From CAIMUX01 sp964473865 (GTDB taxonomy: Bacteria > Eisenbacteria > RBG-16-71-46 > CAIMUX01): DNA of 64,000 nt. Location of the stretch: assembly GCA_964473865.1 (NCBI GenBank), contig CAYYQN010000024.1, positions 3,398-67,397 on the forward strand, given 5' to 3'. Positions 7,807 to 17,177 of the stretch are shown here, one piece after another. Both the position numbers and the translations under genes were made by a program. Every line of letters begins with the position of its first letter. Within the stretch, counting starts at the first letter, position 1. The notes beneath the pieces are model-generated. The model was not told the origin of the DNA and did not search any database. It saw only the letters and a program-made list of their open reading frames with translations.

Positions 7807-10638
7807 AGACGGCCCCGACCGGCCGACCTGTGTGCCCGACGCCCCGAATGCGATGCGCACCGCGCCGTCGCGGTCGGTCCGAAGGATTCTGGCTCCGCGC
7901 CTCGCCGCCTCGGCCAACGTCTCGGCGTGCGGGAGCCCGTAGGTATTCCCGCGCCCGACGGAGATCACCGCGAGCGACGGATGCGTCGATTCCCACCATT
8001 CGGAAGAGCCCGCCGTCCGGCTGCCGTGATGAGCCACCTGCGCCACCAGGACTTCGCCCGGGTCCTCCGTGGCCAGCACCACCTCCTCGCGGGCTCGCGG
8101 TAGATCGCCGGGCAGCAGCAGCCGAAACGGGACTGATGCCGAATCGCCCGACGGCGCCGACTCCAGGAGCAGGACCAGCGACCCCTCGTTGGTGTCGTGT
8201 GGCTGGAATCCCGCCGGTGGATGGAGGACCCGCGTCCAGACAACCGTTCCCCGCCGATACCACCCGCCCGCAACGCGGACGAGCACTGGAGGACGGCGGG
8301 CGGAGCGCACCGCCGAGACCATTCGCGCCGGCGGGACCGAGCCCTCCGCCAGGACCAGCGTGTCGACCCGGATCGGCGACGCGAGCAGATCGATCAGTCC
8401 CCCCCAGTGGTCGGCATCGCCGTGCGTCACCCAGGCGCGGTCCACTCGCGTGACGCCCAGACGCAGAAGCTGCGGCACGAGGCGGTCCCAACCGTGGATC
8501 GAGCCGATTCCGAGGTCGACGAGCCACGTCACGCCCGAAAACCGCACCAGCGTGGCGTCCCCCTGCCCCACGTCCAGGAACCGCAGCTCGCACCGCGCGC
8601 GGGCGAACCGCCCTTCGGCGCGGAGGCGCCGCGCGTCTCCCGCCGCGAGCGGCAGCGTCACCAGCAGGATCCAGACCGCAGCTCGCGCGATGGTGGACCG
8701 CACCGGCGGAGGAATCTGATGCGCACCCTGCGTCCCGGCAGGCAGCGAGGACGTCGTCGGGTCCGCGGCTGGGTCCATGCACGCGGCGGACGGCGCCCGG
8801 GCGCCCGACTCCCCGGAGCCCGCTCGCGGCGGCGCCGAGCCCTCCGCCTCGCGCCGCCACCGGTCGCGTGTCGATTCGCCCCCTCGCATCGCCGCGATCA
8901 GCGCGATTCCGCCTCCCACCGTCCACGCGAGCGCGGTCACCCGGTCGAGCGATCCCATCCAGGCCCACCCGCCACACGGTCCCTCCAACGCCCGGAGAAT
9001 CGAGAGGAAGCTTTCGCCCGCAAGCCTTCCAGCCGCGCAGAAGGGAAAACCCGCGCCGGCGCCGGCCGCAACGGCGGTCAGTGCGCAGACCTGGATCGCC
9101 ATCACCACCGCCATGGCCGGAATCGCCACCAGGTTGGCCAGTACACCGAGCGGATAGAGCAGGCCGAACCAGTGAAAGGACCACGGTACGGTGAGGAGCG
9201 TGGCGCCAATGGACACGCCAAGGGCGAGAAGGACCGGGCGGCCGCTCTCCAGCAGCGCCAGGAGCCCCGGAGCGATCCCAGTGCGACCGCGCCGAGCCGG
9301 CGCCCGACACGCGCCAGGCTGGGTAAGACGTGACGTGCGGGCTTCTTTCGCCGCGTCGAGCCACGCCACCGTCGCCCGTCCTCCCAGGATCACGCCGGCG
9401 GTGGCGGCAAAGCTCAACACGAACGAAGGTGAGGCCGGGAAGCCTGGCTGCAGGAGCGGGATGACCGCCGCAACCATCCCGAGCGAGTTCAATACGCGTC
9501 CCGCGCGTCCCCACGCGGGGCCGGCGGCCAGAAGGAGCGTTCCGCCCCAGGCCCGCTGTACCGGCGCCGGCGCTCCGACGAGCCACGCGTAGCCACCCAG
9601 AAGCCCGATGGCGGGCCACTTCGCGGCCCGGGCGCCGCGGAGGATCACGCGAAGCGCCAGCAGGAGCAGGCCACCAAGCAGCGAGAAGTGGAACCCGGAA
9701 ATCGAGAGGAGATGCATCGTCCCGGTGCGCCGGAACGGCCCGTCCCAACCGGGCGGCACCTTCGTGTCCGGCCCCAGAAACGTGCGCGCGGCCAGCGTCC
9801 CGGCATCCGGACCCAGAACCGCGATCAGGCGATCCCCGAGATCCGCCCTGAAGCGCGCCGCTCGCGCCGCGTGTCCGGCGCATTCCGGCTGGCCGCGGGA
9901 TTGGTCTTCCACCGCCCACGCGCGCTCCACCTGCAGCAAAACCGGCCCGGGCAGAGTGCCCTCGCTCCGCGCGGTGGCCAGCAGAAGATAGCGGCCCCGC
10001 GCCGCCGCGTCCCACGACCCGCCGACGGCGACCGGCGATCGCGGCCGCACCCAGCCCTCGGCCCCGGACCAGCTCTGAAGGTAGCCGCGCCACCGTATCG
10101 TGGAGAGCTGAGCCTCCACCCGATCGATCCGAACCAGGCACCAGGCACGGTCTCCCGTTCTCGGCAGGCGGCGGGCATCGATCGCGGGCGGCGACGGACA
10201 GGACGCCCCCCGCAGGCCGGCCACCGCGCCGAGGAGAACCGCAACGCCCAGCAGAGCCGCCCCGCGCCCGCCTCGCGGGGCGAGAGTCCACCGCGCCGCG
10301 ACCCCGGGGCGCCGTTCTCTCCGCGCCCGGATCCAACCTCGAATGAGCGTCCCCGCCGCGACGGCCCACACGGCCAGACCCAGGCCCGCACGGATCGGTG
10401 CGGCGTCAGACGGCCGTAGATCTCCGACCAGCAGGGCCGACCCGTGGCCCGCGCTCCACCCGGTGAGCACCGCGAGCGCGAGCCACACTCCGGCCCACCC
10501 CGGCACGGCGCGGGACACGCGCACGCGGGAGCGACGCCGGCGACCCTCGACGCACGCGCCGGATCCGCGACCCGTCGCCGTTTCCACCGGTGTCGACTTC
10601 GTGACCACCCGGAACTGGCGAGCACCGATCGTGCCCAC
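7804..10638 (-). CDS. comEC: ComEC/Rec2-type DNA-uptake channel with metallo-beta-lactamase domain
   Basis: 944 residues. ComEC passes single-stranded DNA across the inner membrane during transformation. There are N-terminal membrane segments, then the Competence domain opening with the family signature TMHLLSISGFHFSLLGG, about eight further membrane segments, and a C-terminal metallo-beta-lactamase fold. That fold shows FLDVGQGDATLVRF, the metal site THGDADHWGG and AHHGS. All three family domains are present and the length is normal. The given GTG start lacks a clear Shine-Dalgarno and the first 40 residues are Arg-rich, so the true start may be a GTG further in. It stands alone between a predicted terminator and purN. 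Confidence 0.9.
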   Translation of the reverse strand: MGTIGARQFRVVTKSTPVETATGRGSGACVEGRRRRSRVRVSRAVPGWAGVWLALAVLTGWSAGHGSALLVGDLRPSDAAPIRAGLGLAVWAVAAGTLIRGWIRARRERRPGVAARWTLAPRGGRGAALLGVAVLLGAVAGLRGASCPSPPAIDARRLPRTGDRAWCLVRIDRVEAQLSTIRWRGYLQSWSGAEGWVRPRSPVAVGGSWDAAARGRYLLLATARSEGTLPGPVLLQVERAWAVEDQSRGQPECAGHAARAARFRADLGDRLIAVLGPDAGTLAARTFLGPDTKVPPGWDGPFRRTGTMHLLSISGFHFSLLGGLLLLALRVILRGARAAKWPAIGLLGGYAWLVGAPAPVQRAWGGTLLLAAGPAWGRAGRVLNSLGMVAAVIPLLQPGFPASPSFVLSFAATAGVILGGRATVAWLDAAKEARTSRLTQPGACRAPARRGRTGIAPGLLALLESGRPVLLALGVSIGATLLTVPWSFHWFGLLYPLGVLANLVAIPAMAVVMAIQVCALTAVAAGAGAGFPFCAAGRLAGESFLSILRALEGPCGGWAWMGSLDRVTALAWTVGGGIALIAAMRGGESTRDRWRREAEGSAPPRAGSGESGARAPSAACMDPAADPTTSSLPAGTQGAHQIPPPVRSTIARAAVWILLVTLPLAAGDARRLRAEGRFARARCELRFLDVGQGDATLVRFSGVTWLVDLGIGSIHGWDRLVPQLLRLGVTRVDRAWVTHGDADHWGGLIDLLASPIRVDTLVLAEGSVPPARMVSAVRSARRPPVLVRVAGGWYRRGTVVWTRVLHPPAGFQPHDTNEGSLVLLLESAPSGDSASVPFRLLLPGDLPRAREEVVLATEDPGEVLVAQVAHHGSRTAGSSEWWESTHPSLAVISVGRGNTYGLPHAETLAEAARRGARILRTDRDGAVRIAFGASGTQVGRSGPS

Positions 10639-10681
10639 CCGCGGACGAACGTGGTATCGGAGCCTCCACAGATCGCGGCAA

Positions 10682-10705
10682 GGCCCGGCGCGCAGGCGCC
10701 GGGCC
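10682..10705 (-). terminator. Hairpin terminator after the metalloprotease gene
   Basis: A perfect 10-bp GC stem (GGCCCGGCGC / GCGCCGGGCC) with loop GCAG lies about 40 bases beyond the stop of the minus-strand gene 10747-12543 and before comEC. No clear U-tract follows, as is common for hairpins in this window. Confidence 0.6.
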
Positions 10706-10746
10706 TCCCTTCATCCGCAGTCGACCGCTCGACGAGCGACCGGCGG

Positions 10747-12543
10747 TCAATCCATCAGCACCATCTTGTTGACTGCCGTTTGACCGTCCGCCTGCAGGCG
10801 ATAGAAGTAGACGCCCGGAGGAACACGATCCCCCGCATCGTCGCGGCCGTCCCACCGGATCTGGTACTCACCCGCAGCCTGGCCCGTGTGCGCCAGAAGC
10901 CGGACCTGCCGCCCGGCGGCGTCGAAGACCGAGAGGTGGACCGGACTGCTCTGGGCAAGCGCATAACGGATGCGCGTCTCGGGGCCGAAGGGGTTCGGCT
11001 CATTCTGATCGAGGCGGACGGTGCGGGTGTAGAGCGGCGGATCGTCCACCGCGGTCGCCGCCGTGGTCACCGCATCGAAGGTGTAGTCCTGGGCGGCGGG
11101 GCAGTCGGGCGACATCTGGACGATCAGGTAGGCATACTCCATGTTGTTCCAGTTCGAGACGCCTACGGAGCCGTTCCCCGCGGCGTCCAGAGCCAGGTAG
11201 CTCTCGTGGAACACGAGCTGACCCGCTTCCTTCGCGATCACCACCACCTGCCGGGTGCAGCTCGGTCCGTCGAACGTGATCGTCAGCTTTCGATCCGAGC
11301 TGGATGGGTTTCGCGCCAGCCGCATCACGCTCTGGCCGGTCGCTTCCGGCCGCCGGGCCACGCTGGGGTGCCGCCCGAGCTGCGGATAGGTGTTGAACTG
11401 CTGGTCGAAAGCCATGGCCGGCTCGTAGAACCGACCCTCGCGGTAATGACGCCCATCGTCCCGAACGGAAGTGTAGAAGTTCCAGACTCCCCACTCGGCG
11501 AGCATCGAGGCGAAAGAAGTCTGGAGCGGCGCGAACGCGGCGTCGAAGCAACGGTAGACCGACTCGCCCGACGCGGTGCAGTCGTAGACCTGCCGTACGA
11601 CATCGTGCGACCACCGTTCCTTGATCATGGTCGGCCAGATGAACGCGCCGTACTCATGCGACCCGTTGCTGGTGGAGAGCTCCAGGTGCGGAGCGTTCAT
11701 GTATCCGAAGATGTACGCATGGTTGTCGTCGATCGCGTCGTAGACCTCGTCTTCCATGAAGGTCGCGACGTTCTCCATCCACCAGCTGTTGGCCAGCGTG
11801 TACCCCATCTGCACGACATGATGGTATTCGTGAGCCACCGTGATCTGCATCGGGAGGGCGCGATCGGCATAGCCGAAGGGGGGATCATACGCATGGTCGA
11901 TCACGAAGAACGCGGTCCAGCCGTCGGGTCGGGGTCCCGCTTTCACGTCGGGCGCCGTCCACCCGTAGGCCCCTCCGGCATCGGTCACATAGCAGTCGAT
12001 GAGGGAGTCCCTGGTCCCTTCACTGCCGGTCGGCGGGACCTGCCAGGCGTTGTCGAGATGATAGAAGTTCCACGCCCTCTCGCAGGCCGCCGCCACCGCA
12101 TCGCGGTACCCGGTGTCGGGCCAGCCGTGGATCTGGTTCGGTCCGCTGGTGTCGTAGTGGATCCGGAAGTGAGGGCTGTCGATGTGGGCGGTGGTCACCG
12201 GGCGGGCCACGAGCGCCTGGATCTCCGCCCGGATCCCCGGAGAGGCTTCGGCGAGCTTGCCCACCGCGTCCAGCACGATGCCGGTTCCGCACTTGATCCG
12301 ATCCGCATCGTCGAACTGGAACCGCGCCGGCAAGGTTGCCGAACCGGTCACGAAGCGGACCTTGTTGAGCATCCCCTCGGCGGGCGAGAGCTCTCCGGAC
12401 GCGACGGCGGCATCGATCGCTTCGATCGTCGCGCCGACCCCGCTCGTGGGAAGCTCCGCCCGGGTCGGAGCGCAGAGGAATCCCAGAGACAGGATTGCGA
12501 GGAGGGCAATCCAAACCGCTCTGGAAAACCTCGAGGCGACCAT
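10747..12543 (-). CDS. Secreted zinc metalloprotease (MXAN_6640-like) with C-terminal sorting-like domain
   Basis: 598 residues from the ATG at 12543, which has GGAGGAG just upstream. Residues 1-29 are a signal peptide ending in APTRA-E. The zinc site HEYHH (238-242, in TVAHEYHHVVQMGY) is followed by WWMENVATFMEDEV, where Glu257 or Glu264 should be the third ligand or active-site helper, as in MXAN_6640-type proteases. The last 90 residues are a FlgD-like/type IX-like beta domain: NEPNPFGPETRIRYAL, VFDAAGRQVRLL, WDGRDDAGDRVPPGVYFYRL. The protease is therefore probably exported and surface-attached or released. Substrate unknown. Its own promoter is predicted at 12607-12636 and a terminator at 10682-10705. 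Confidence 0.85.
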   Translation of the reverse strand: MVASRFSRAVWIALLAILSLGFLCAPTRAELPTSGVGATIEAIDAAVASGELSPAEGMLNKVRFVTGSATLPARFQFDDADRIKCGTGIVLDAVGKLAEASPGIRAEIQALVARPVTTAHIDSPHFRIHYDTSGPNQIHGWPDTGYRDAVAAACERAWNFYHLDNAWQVPPTGSEGTRDSLIDCYVTDAGGAYGWTAPDVKAGPRPDGWTAFFVIDHAYDPPFGYADRALPMQITVAHEYHHVVQMGYTLANSWWMENVATFMEDEVYDAIDDNHAYIFGYMNAPHLELSTSNGSHEYGAFIWPTMIKERWSHDVVRQVYDCTASGESVYRCFDAAFAPLQTSFASMLAEWGVWNFYTSVRDDGRHYREGRFYEPAMAFDQQFNTYPQLGRHPSVARRPEATGQSVMRLARNPSSSDRKLTITFDGPSCTRQVVVIAKEAGQLVFHESYLALDAAGNGSVGVSNWNNMEYAYLIVQMSPDCPAAQDYTFDAVTTAATAVDDPPLYTRTVRLDQNEPNPFGPETRIRYALAQSSPVHLSVFDAAGRQVRLLAHTGQAAGEYQIRWDGRDDAGDRVPPGVYFYRLQADGQTAVNKMVLMD

Positions 12544-12606
12544 GGCTCCTCCAGACTGCGCGCGCCATCTCGTCCGGAACGACATCCGGGCGCACCTCAC
12601 GTCGTG

Positions 12607-12636
12607 AGTCTAGCAGATTCGGATTTGCCAAGGCAA
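12607..12636 (-). promoter_or_regulatory. Predicted sigma70-type promoter of the metalloprotease gene
   Basis: Reading the minus strand: -35 TTGCCT (12631-12636), 18-base spacer, -10 TAGACT (12607-12612) preceded by TGC, giving an extended -10. Transcription would start near 12600, 57 bases before the ATG. The rest of the 12544-12839 spacer shows nothing clear. Confidence 0.5.
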
Positions 12637-12839
12637 GAAAGCGTCGCCAGTTCGGCGGCAATCACGGTCTGAGCGGAGACCGCCCGACGCAACAGGAAGG
12701 GCCGCCGGCGCGCGGATCTGGCGGCGCGGCGAGTCTCCGGCGCCGGCGCGGGCGCGCGGAGTCCCCCGGTTGGCCACGGCCGGCCATGGTTGGCTCTCCC
12801 CCTCCCCTCCCCGCGCGAGTTCCCTAGTCCCCGGACGGG

Positions 12840-15188
12840 TCAATCGTCGGCCGGGAGCTCCGATTCGGCGCCAGCCGGTGCGGGATCGGCGTCCGGTGGC
12901 GGCGTCGATAGAGGCTCGGCTCCTTCGCGACTTCCGGCCGCCTCACTTCCCGAACCGCTCCGACGCGCCCAGCGCGCCGAACCGGCCGGCCGGTTACCCA
13001 CCCACTGCGCCTCCGGATAGAGCTGGTAGACATCCGACCAGGCGGTCTGGCTGTCAGGTCCGTTCATGGTGAAGTAGTACCGAAGGTCGCGGCCGAGAGG
13101 GACCAGCTCGGGGTTGACGGTCGCCACGAAGACCGCCTCATCCCCTTCCACCGGAAGCAGCGGGACTTCTCGCGACCCCGGTGGGAGATCCGGCGCATGA
13201 AGCGTCGGCGCCCTCCAACCCGCCAGATCCCCGGACACCGCCACCGAGAGCAGGATCGGCCCGCGCACCAGCACCCGGCCCGGCGCCACGTGCCGGAGCG
13301 TGGGACGCTCGCCCTCCCCCAGTCGGGCGAGCACAGACCGCACTCCCCCGGCCTTCACTTCGAGCACCGTCGCATAGGCGCCCGAGCCGACGGGTCCGAC
13401 ACTCACGCTGTGCAGCCCGGGGCTGACCGGCAGGTCGAGCGGAGTCAGTCCCGCGAACCGTCCGTCAACGCGCACGCTGTCGCCCGCGGACTCCACCAGA
13501 CCCTCGCTTCCCTCGGGGTGAAGCGCCTCGACGCGGATCGCGCCCTGCCCGCCCCGGTACTCGTTCGGCACCAGCAGTCGACTCGCCTTCCCCGGCTTGA
13601 CGAGGACCAACCGGTCCCACATCGGGATCTGCTCATCCTCATAGAAGAACCGCACCCAGCCCGCCGGAATCGAGTCGAAGACCGCCGGGACGGTGACCTT
13701 GGCGCGACCCTGAATCCAGGCGCGTCCACCCGCTGCGGCATCCACCGCCACCACCGAGACCGATCCCGTGAGGCGAGGCGCCACCCGCAGCGTTTCGCCG
13801 GCGCGCACGGTGAACTCGTCCTCCCAGGCCCCGCAGGGTCCCAGGTCCAGCGTGACTCGGCGCCGCCCCGCGGGGATGGAATCGATGCGGACCGGCGTCC
13901 CGGCGGCAACCTCGCGGCCGTCGATGAGCACCCCTTGCGCGGCGGGCTCCGGAGCCGCGAACAGCGCGCCGACGGCCCCCGAGGCGCCTCCTCCGCGCCA
14001 CGCCTGCTCCACCCAATCCTTCACCTGTTCACCCCGGCCGGTGGCTCGCGGCAAGGCGACCAGAGCGCCCATCGTGACGAGCAGGCCGGCCAACACCGCG
14101 AGCCAGGCTTTGCGGCCAACCCGGGGACGCGGGGTGTCGTCTTCCTGCGGATATCGCCCCGTGCCCGCAAGCGCCGGCTCCGGTAGAGCCGGCTCGGGCG
14201 GATTCGGTTCCCTCCCCTCCGCTCCCATCGGCGTCCCAGCCCCGCTCCGAGCCGGCGGATCCAGGTTCGACAGCAGGTCCTCGAGCCCGGGCGGCTCGAC
14301 CGCTTCCGACCCGGGCTGGGCGGCTCGAACCGACACCGGGGCCGCGGCCGGCGGCATGACTCGCGGTTGCGATTCCCGTCCGGGCGCGCCGCTCTCCGAC
14401 GCCGGCGCTCCGGTCGCGCCGGACGTTGCGCCCGGAACCCACTCCTGGTTCCAGGCCTCTACCAGATCTTCCAGGGGATTGGCGGCCGACGATCCGGCCG
14501 ACCCCGCGGCCACCGGTACGAAGCGCAGGGCCACCGCGCAGGCCGACTGCGCCTGCAACCCGAGCAGATTCACGAGGCCGTCACAGGCGCGTTTCAGGTC
14601 CGGAGTCCGCGAGAACAGGTTCTCCACCGCGCGCAGGTCAGGGGGAAGATCCGACTCCGCGGCGAAGACGACGATGGTGTCCCCCGGGCGCACGGCCAGG
14701 GAGGTCACCTCGAGCCCCAGCCGCTCGTTCCGCCCGAGGGCCATCCCGGCCGCGCCGGCCGCGTCCGGCGGACGTCCGACCGGGTGGGCCTGTCCGTTCC
14801 GCAGCAAGCACACCCAGGCCGGAGCGCCCTTCACAAAGTAGACGCGGTCCTCATCGGCCAGGGCGCAGCTCACTTCCACGGTGCGCATCTCCCGCATGAG
14901 GGACCGGTTTTCGCGCCAGAGGCGGGCGTGCACGTCCCGCAGCATCCCCATCAGGTCGCGCAAGGCCGCGGGGGTGCCGCCCGGCTCCCCCTCGTCCGCC
15001 GGCGCGGGCTCCAGCTCCCGCAGGCGCGGCTCGACAAGCCGGGCGAACGAATCCTCAGGCGTACTCACCGCCACCAGCGTGAGCACCCGCGCGGGATCGG
15101 CCCAGGCGCGAAAGCGCCCGCCGTCCAGTTCGGACGTGGCAAGCTCGATGCGCACGGGTCCGTGCGAAGCGCCGCTCTCTTGCGTCAT
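12840..15188 (-). CDS. PP2C-like protein with a membrane segment and extracytoplasmic PEGA-like domains
   Basis: 782 residues. Residues 10-225 resemble a degenerate PP2C-family phosphatase: AVSTPEDSFARL, VEVSCALADEDRVYFVKG, RPGDTIVVFAAESDL, ACAVALRF. I do not see the full set of metal-binding Asp motifs, so activity is uncertain. A Pro/Ala/Glu-rich linker leads to one membrane helix at 361-380 (WLAVLAGLLVTMGALVALP). The external part has PEGA-like beta repeats (VLIDGREVAAGTPVRIDSIP, VDGRFAGLTPLDLPVSPG) and a C-terminal carbohydrate-binding-like sandwich. The ATG at 15188 overlaps the TPR gene stop (ATGA). This layout suggests signalling across the membrane linked to the wall or surface. The function is inferred only from architecture. 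Confidence 0.6.
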   Translation of the reverse strand: MTQESGASHGPVRIELATSELDGGRFRAWADPARVLTLVAVSTPEDSFARLVEPRLRELEPAPADEGEPGGTPAALRDLMGMLRDVHARLWRENRSLMREMRTVEVSCALADEDRVYFVKGAPAWVCLLRNGQAHPVGRPPDAAGAAGMALGRNERLGLEVTSLAVRPGDTIVVFAAESDLPPDLRAVENLFSRTPDLKRACDGLVNLLGLQAQSACAVALRFVPVAAGSAGSSAANPLEDLVEAWNQEWVPGATSGATGAPASESGAPGRESQPRVMPPAAAPVSVRAAQPGSEAVEPPGLEDLLSNLDPPARSGAGTPMGAEGREPNPPEPALPEPALAGTGRYPQEDDTPRPRVGRKAWLAVLAGLLVTMGALVALPRATGRGEQVKDWVEQAWRGGGASGAVGALFAAPEPAAQGVLIDGREVAAGTPVRIDSIPAGRRRVTLDLGPCGAWEDEFTVRAGETLRVAPRLTGSVSVVAVDAAAGGRAWIQGRAKVTVPAVFDSIPAGWVRFFYEDEQIPMWDRLVLVKPGKASRLLVPNEYRGGQGAIRVEALHPEGSEGLVESAGDSVRVDGRFAGLTPLDLPVSPGLHSVSVGPVGSGAYATVLEVKAGGVRSVLARLGEGERPTLRHVAPGRVLVRGPILLSVAVSGDLAGWRAPTLHAPDLPPGSREVPLLPVEGDEAVFVATVNPELVPLGRDLRYYFTMNGPDSQTAWSDVYQLYPEAQWVGNRPAGSARWARRSGSGSEAAGSREGAEPLSTPPPDADPAPAGAESELPADD

Positions 15189-16588
15189 CCGGTTCTCTCC
15201 TCCTCCGCCGGCACGGGCTGCATGTCGCCCCATCTCCGGCTTCGGTCGAGGTACTGCTGCCAGGCGTTCTGCGCCTTGCGGCGGAGCCCCAGTCGCCGAT
15301 AGGCCTGCCCGAGGATGTAATAGGTCCGCGCGTAGGCCGGGTTGAGAGCGGCGCCCTCTTCCAGCTCGTGAACCGCCTCCGGCACGCGATCGAGCGCCAG
15401 CAACGCCTCCGCCCGCTGGGTGTAGAGATCGGCCGAGCGGATTCCCTGCTGCGTGAGCTCGGAGAGCACGGAGAGCGCTTCCTCCCACTTCTCGCGCCGG
15501 CGCAACACGGTGGCCAGGGTCATGCGGGCCTGGAAATACTGTGGGTTCAGCTCGAGCGCCCGGCGCAGGCAGCGGAGCGCATCGTCGCCCCGGCCCTGTG
15601 ATTCGTAGAGCAAACCCAGGTTGTACTGGATGTCCGGGTAGTCGGCGTGCAGCCGCGCCGCAACCTCGAACTGCACGATTGCCTCTTCCTGGTACCCTTG
15701 GGACTGGTACTCGAAGCCCAGGGCGATCCGCGCCGGGACCGACGTGGGATCGACCTCGATCGCCCGGCACAGGGCCGATACCGCCTCTTCCTCGTCGCCC
15801 CTCGCCAGCGCCAGCTGCGAGAGGCTGACCTGGTGCATCGACTCGCGGCCCTGCCGAAGGAACGCTTCTTCGAAGAACGCCTGCCCGGACGCGAGCTTGC
15901 CGTGCCGGGCGCAGAGCTCACCGAGGTGCCGGCAGAGATCGGCCGCAACCGGATTCCACGCCTCGGGCGCGTCATCTCCCAGCAGTGATTCCCGCGTTCC
16001 CGAAACACCCCGCGGGCCGCGCATGCGCCCGTTCCCCATCGGGCCGTTGACCAGCCGCCCGCGTGACTCCAGCACGCGTTGATAGAGGGGATGGGCCCGT
16101 CCAGCCGCCTGCAGCGCCGTCCGACTCGCCGCCGACTCTCCCCAGGCCGCTTCGTAGATCGACAGCGCATACCAGCCGGTGGCGGCCCAGGTGGGCTGGT
16201 CCACCAGCCGCCGCAGGGCGGCTCGGGTCCCCTCGCGATCTCCGGCCTGCGCCAAGAACCAGGCCGTCCACAGACAACGCTCCGGTTCTTCCATCCCCTC
16301 CGCCGGCGCGTCCTGCGCCCAGACCGCCGGATCGAGGTTGCCGTCCCGAAGCCTCAATGCCACCAGCCGCGCGAACCGGGCCCGCCGGAAGCCCGGGTTC
16401 GCCTGCAGCGCTGCTTCGAACTCCGCGACCGCCGTCGCGGCATTGCCCCGAGCCATGCGCAACAGCCCGAGCAGGTACCGGAGGTCGGCAAAGTCCGGGT
16501 GATGGCGGACACGCGTCTCCAGCTCCCTTGTGGCCTCGAGCCACGGATCCAATACCAGTTCCATCCGGGTCACGCCGCTCCCTGACAT
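15185..16588 (-). CDS. Tetratricopeptide-repeat protein
   Basis: 467 residues with no signal peptide or membrane helix, so cytoplasmic. TPR units are clear near residues 35-75 (LRYLLGLLRMARGNAATAVA) and from about 210 to 440 (IQYNLGLLYESQGRGDDALR, LNPQYFQARMTLATVLRRRE, LNPAYARTYYILGQAYRRLG). TPRs mediate protein-protein contacts. The gene overlaps the BON gene by 19 bases upstream and the PP2C-like gene by 4 bases downstream, so the three products probably act together. GGGGGAGAG precedes the ATG. No catalytic domain is seen. Confidence 0.85.
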   Translation of the reverse strand: MSGSGVTRMELVLDPWLEATRELETRVRHHPDFADLRYLLGLLRMARGNAATAVAEFEAALQANPGFRRARFARLVALRLRDGNLDPAVWAQDAPAEGMEEPERCLWTAWFLAQAGDREGTRAALRRLVDQPTWAATGWYALSIYEAAWGESAASRTALQAAGRAHPLYQRVLESRGRLVNGPMGNGRMRGPRGVSGTRESLLGDDAPEAWNPVAADLCRHLGELCARHGKLASGQAFFEEAFLRQGRESMHQVSLSQLALARGDEEEAVSALCRAIEVDPTSVPARIALGFEYQSQGYQEEAIVQFEVAARLHADYPDIQYNLGLLYESQGRGDDALRCLRRALELNPQYFQARMTLATVLRRREKWEEALSVLSELTQQGIRSADLYTQRAEALLALDRVPEAVHELEEGAALNPAYARTYYILGQAYRRLGLRRKAQNAWQQYLDRSRRWGDMQPVPAEEERTG

Positions 16589-16863
16589 CTCTCCCCCGTC
16601 TCGGCCCCCCCGAGCCGGAACACCACGTCCCGCACCTCAGGGATGGCCTCGATCTCACGTTGTATGCGCCGGCACCACGCGGCCCGGGCCGCCGCGACCG
16701 CTCCGGGAGCGTCCAGCCCGGGCCCGCTCGCCGTCCGCAGCTCGCCGCCGATGTACACCACGCCGTTGGTGGTGCCGATGGTCACGGACTGCAGGTCCAC
16801 CCACCGCCGAGCCAGGAGGATGCGTACTTTGGCCTGAATCCTCGCGTCCGCAGTCTTCTGCAT
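16570..16863 (-). CDS. Small BON-domain-like protein
   Basis: 97 residues, with GGAGGGGAGGG just before the ATG. The pattern ADARIQAKVRILLARRWVDL, VTIGTTNGVVYIGGEL and IEAIPEVRDVVFRLG matches a BON domain: helix, then a strand pair with the GxVxLxG-type turn. BON domains bind membranes or other proteins. There is no signal peptide. It is the first gene of the BON-TPR-PP2C/PEGA operon. The assignment rests on pattern, not on catalytic residues. Confidence 0.6.
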   Translation of the reverse strand: MQKTADARIQAKVRILLARRWVDLQSVTIGTTNGVVYIGGELRTASGPGLDAPGAVAAARAAWCRRIQREIEAIPEVRDVVFRLGGAETGERCQGAA

Positions 16864-17177
16864 GGTCCCTCCCCTCCGATCGACGGCTAGTCAAGGGGCA
16901 TGCCAGACTCGGCCCGCAATCAGCAAACCACCCTCACTCGAATTCGCAGGAGCAATACACGCGAACGTATTGGAAATAAATGCTTTAGCCAGCAGAACGC
17001 TGGGCGGTGCCGGGAGGCTGGAGCGGATGGCGGGAGCGTGAGCGCGCGGAGTTACCGGGGTGCGGGATCGTTTTTGGCCGATCCGCCCTGGAGCCGGACG
17101 TGGGTTGGGCGGGTGCCGGTGCTGGTGCCGGTGCCGGCGCGAGGCCGGGGCGGCTGGCTGGGTCTTTCAGCAGCCCG
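16864..17177. other. Spacer between PorV-like gene and BON operon
   Basis: 314 bases without a gene. It contains an AT-rich island at about 16915-16985, unusual for this DNA, which probably carries the BON-operon promoter; a minus-strand TTTATT-17-TATTGC pair is a weak candidate. At about 17106-17140 there is a short (GGTGCC)n-like hexamer repeat. No convincing terminator for the upstream or downstream gene is visible. Confidence 0.4.

Noticed and set aside
7382..10369. 995-codon minus-strand frame overlapping comEC
   Set aside because: ComEC motifs lie in the other frame; this one has Gly/Arg-rich nonsense content and overlaps purN.
10747..10800. Overlap of comEC leader with the metalloprotease gene as an operon
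   Set aside because: A strong hairpin at 10682-10705 separates the genes, and comEC has no coupled start.
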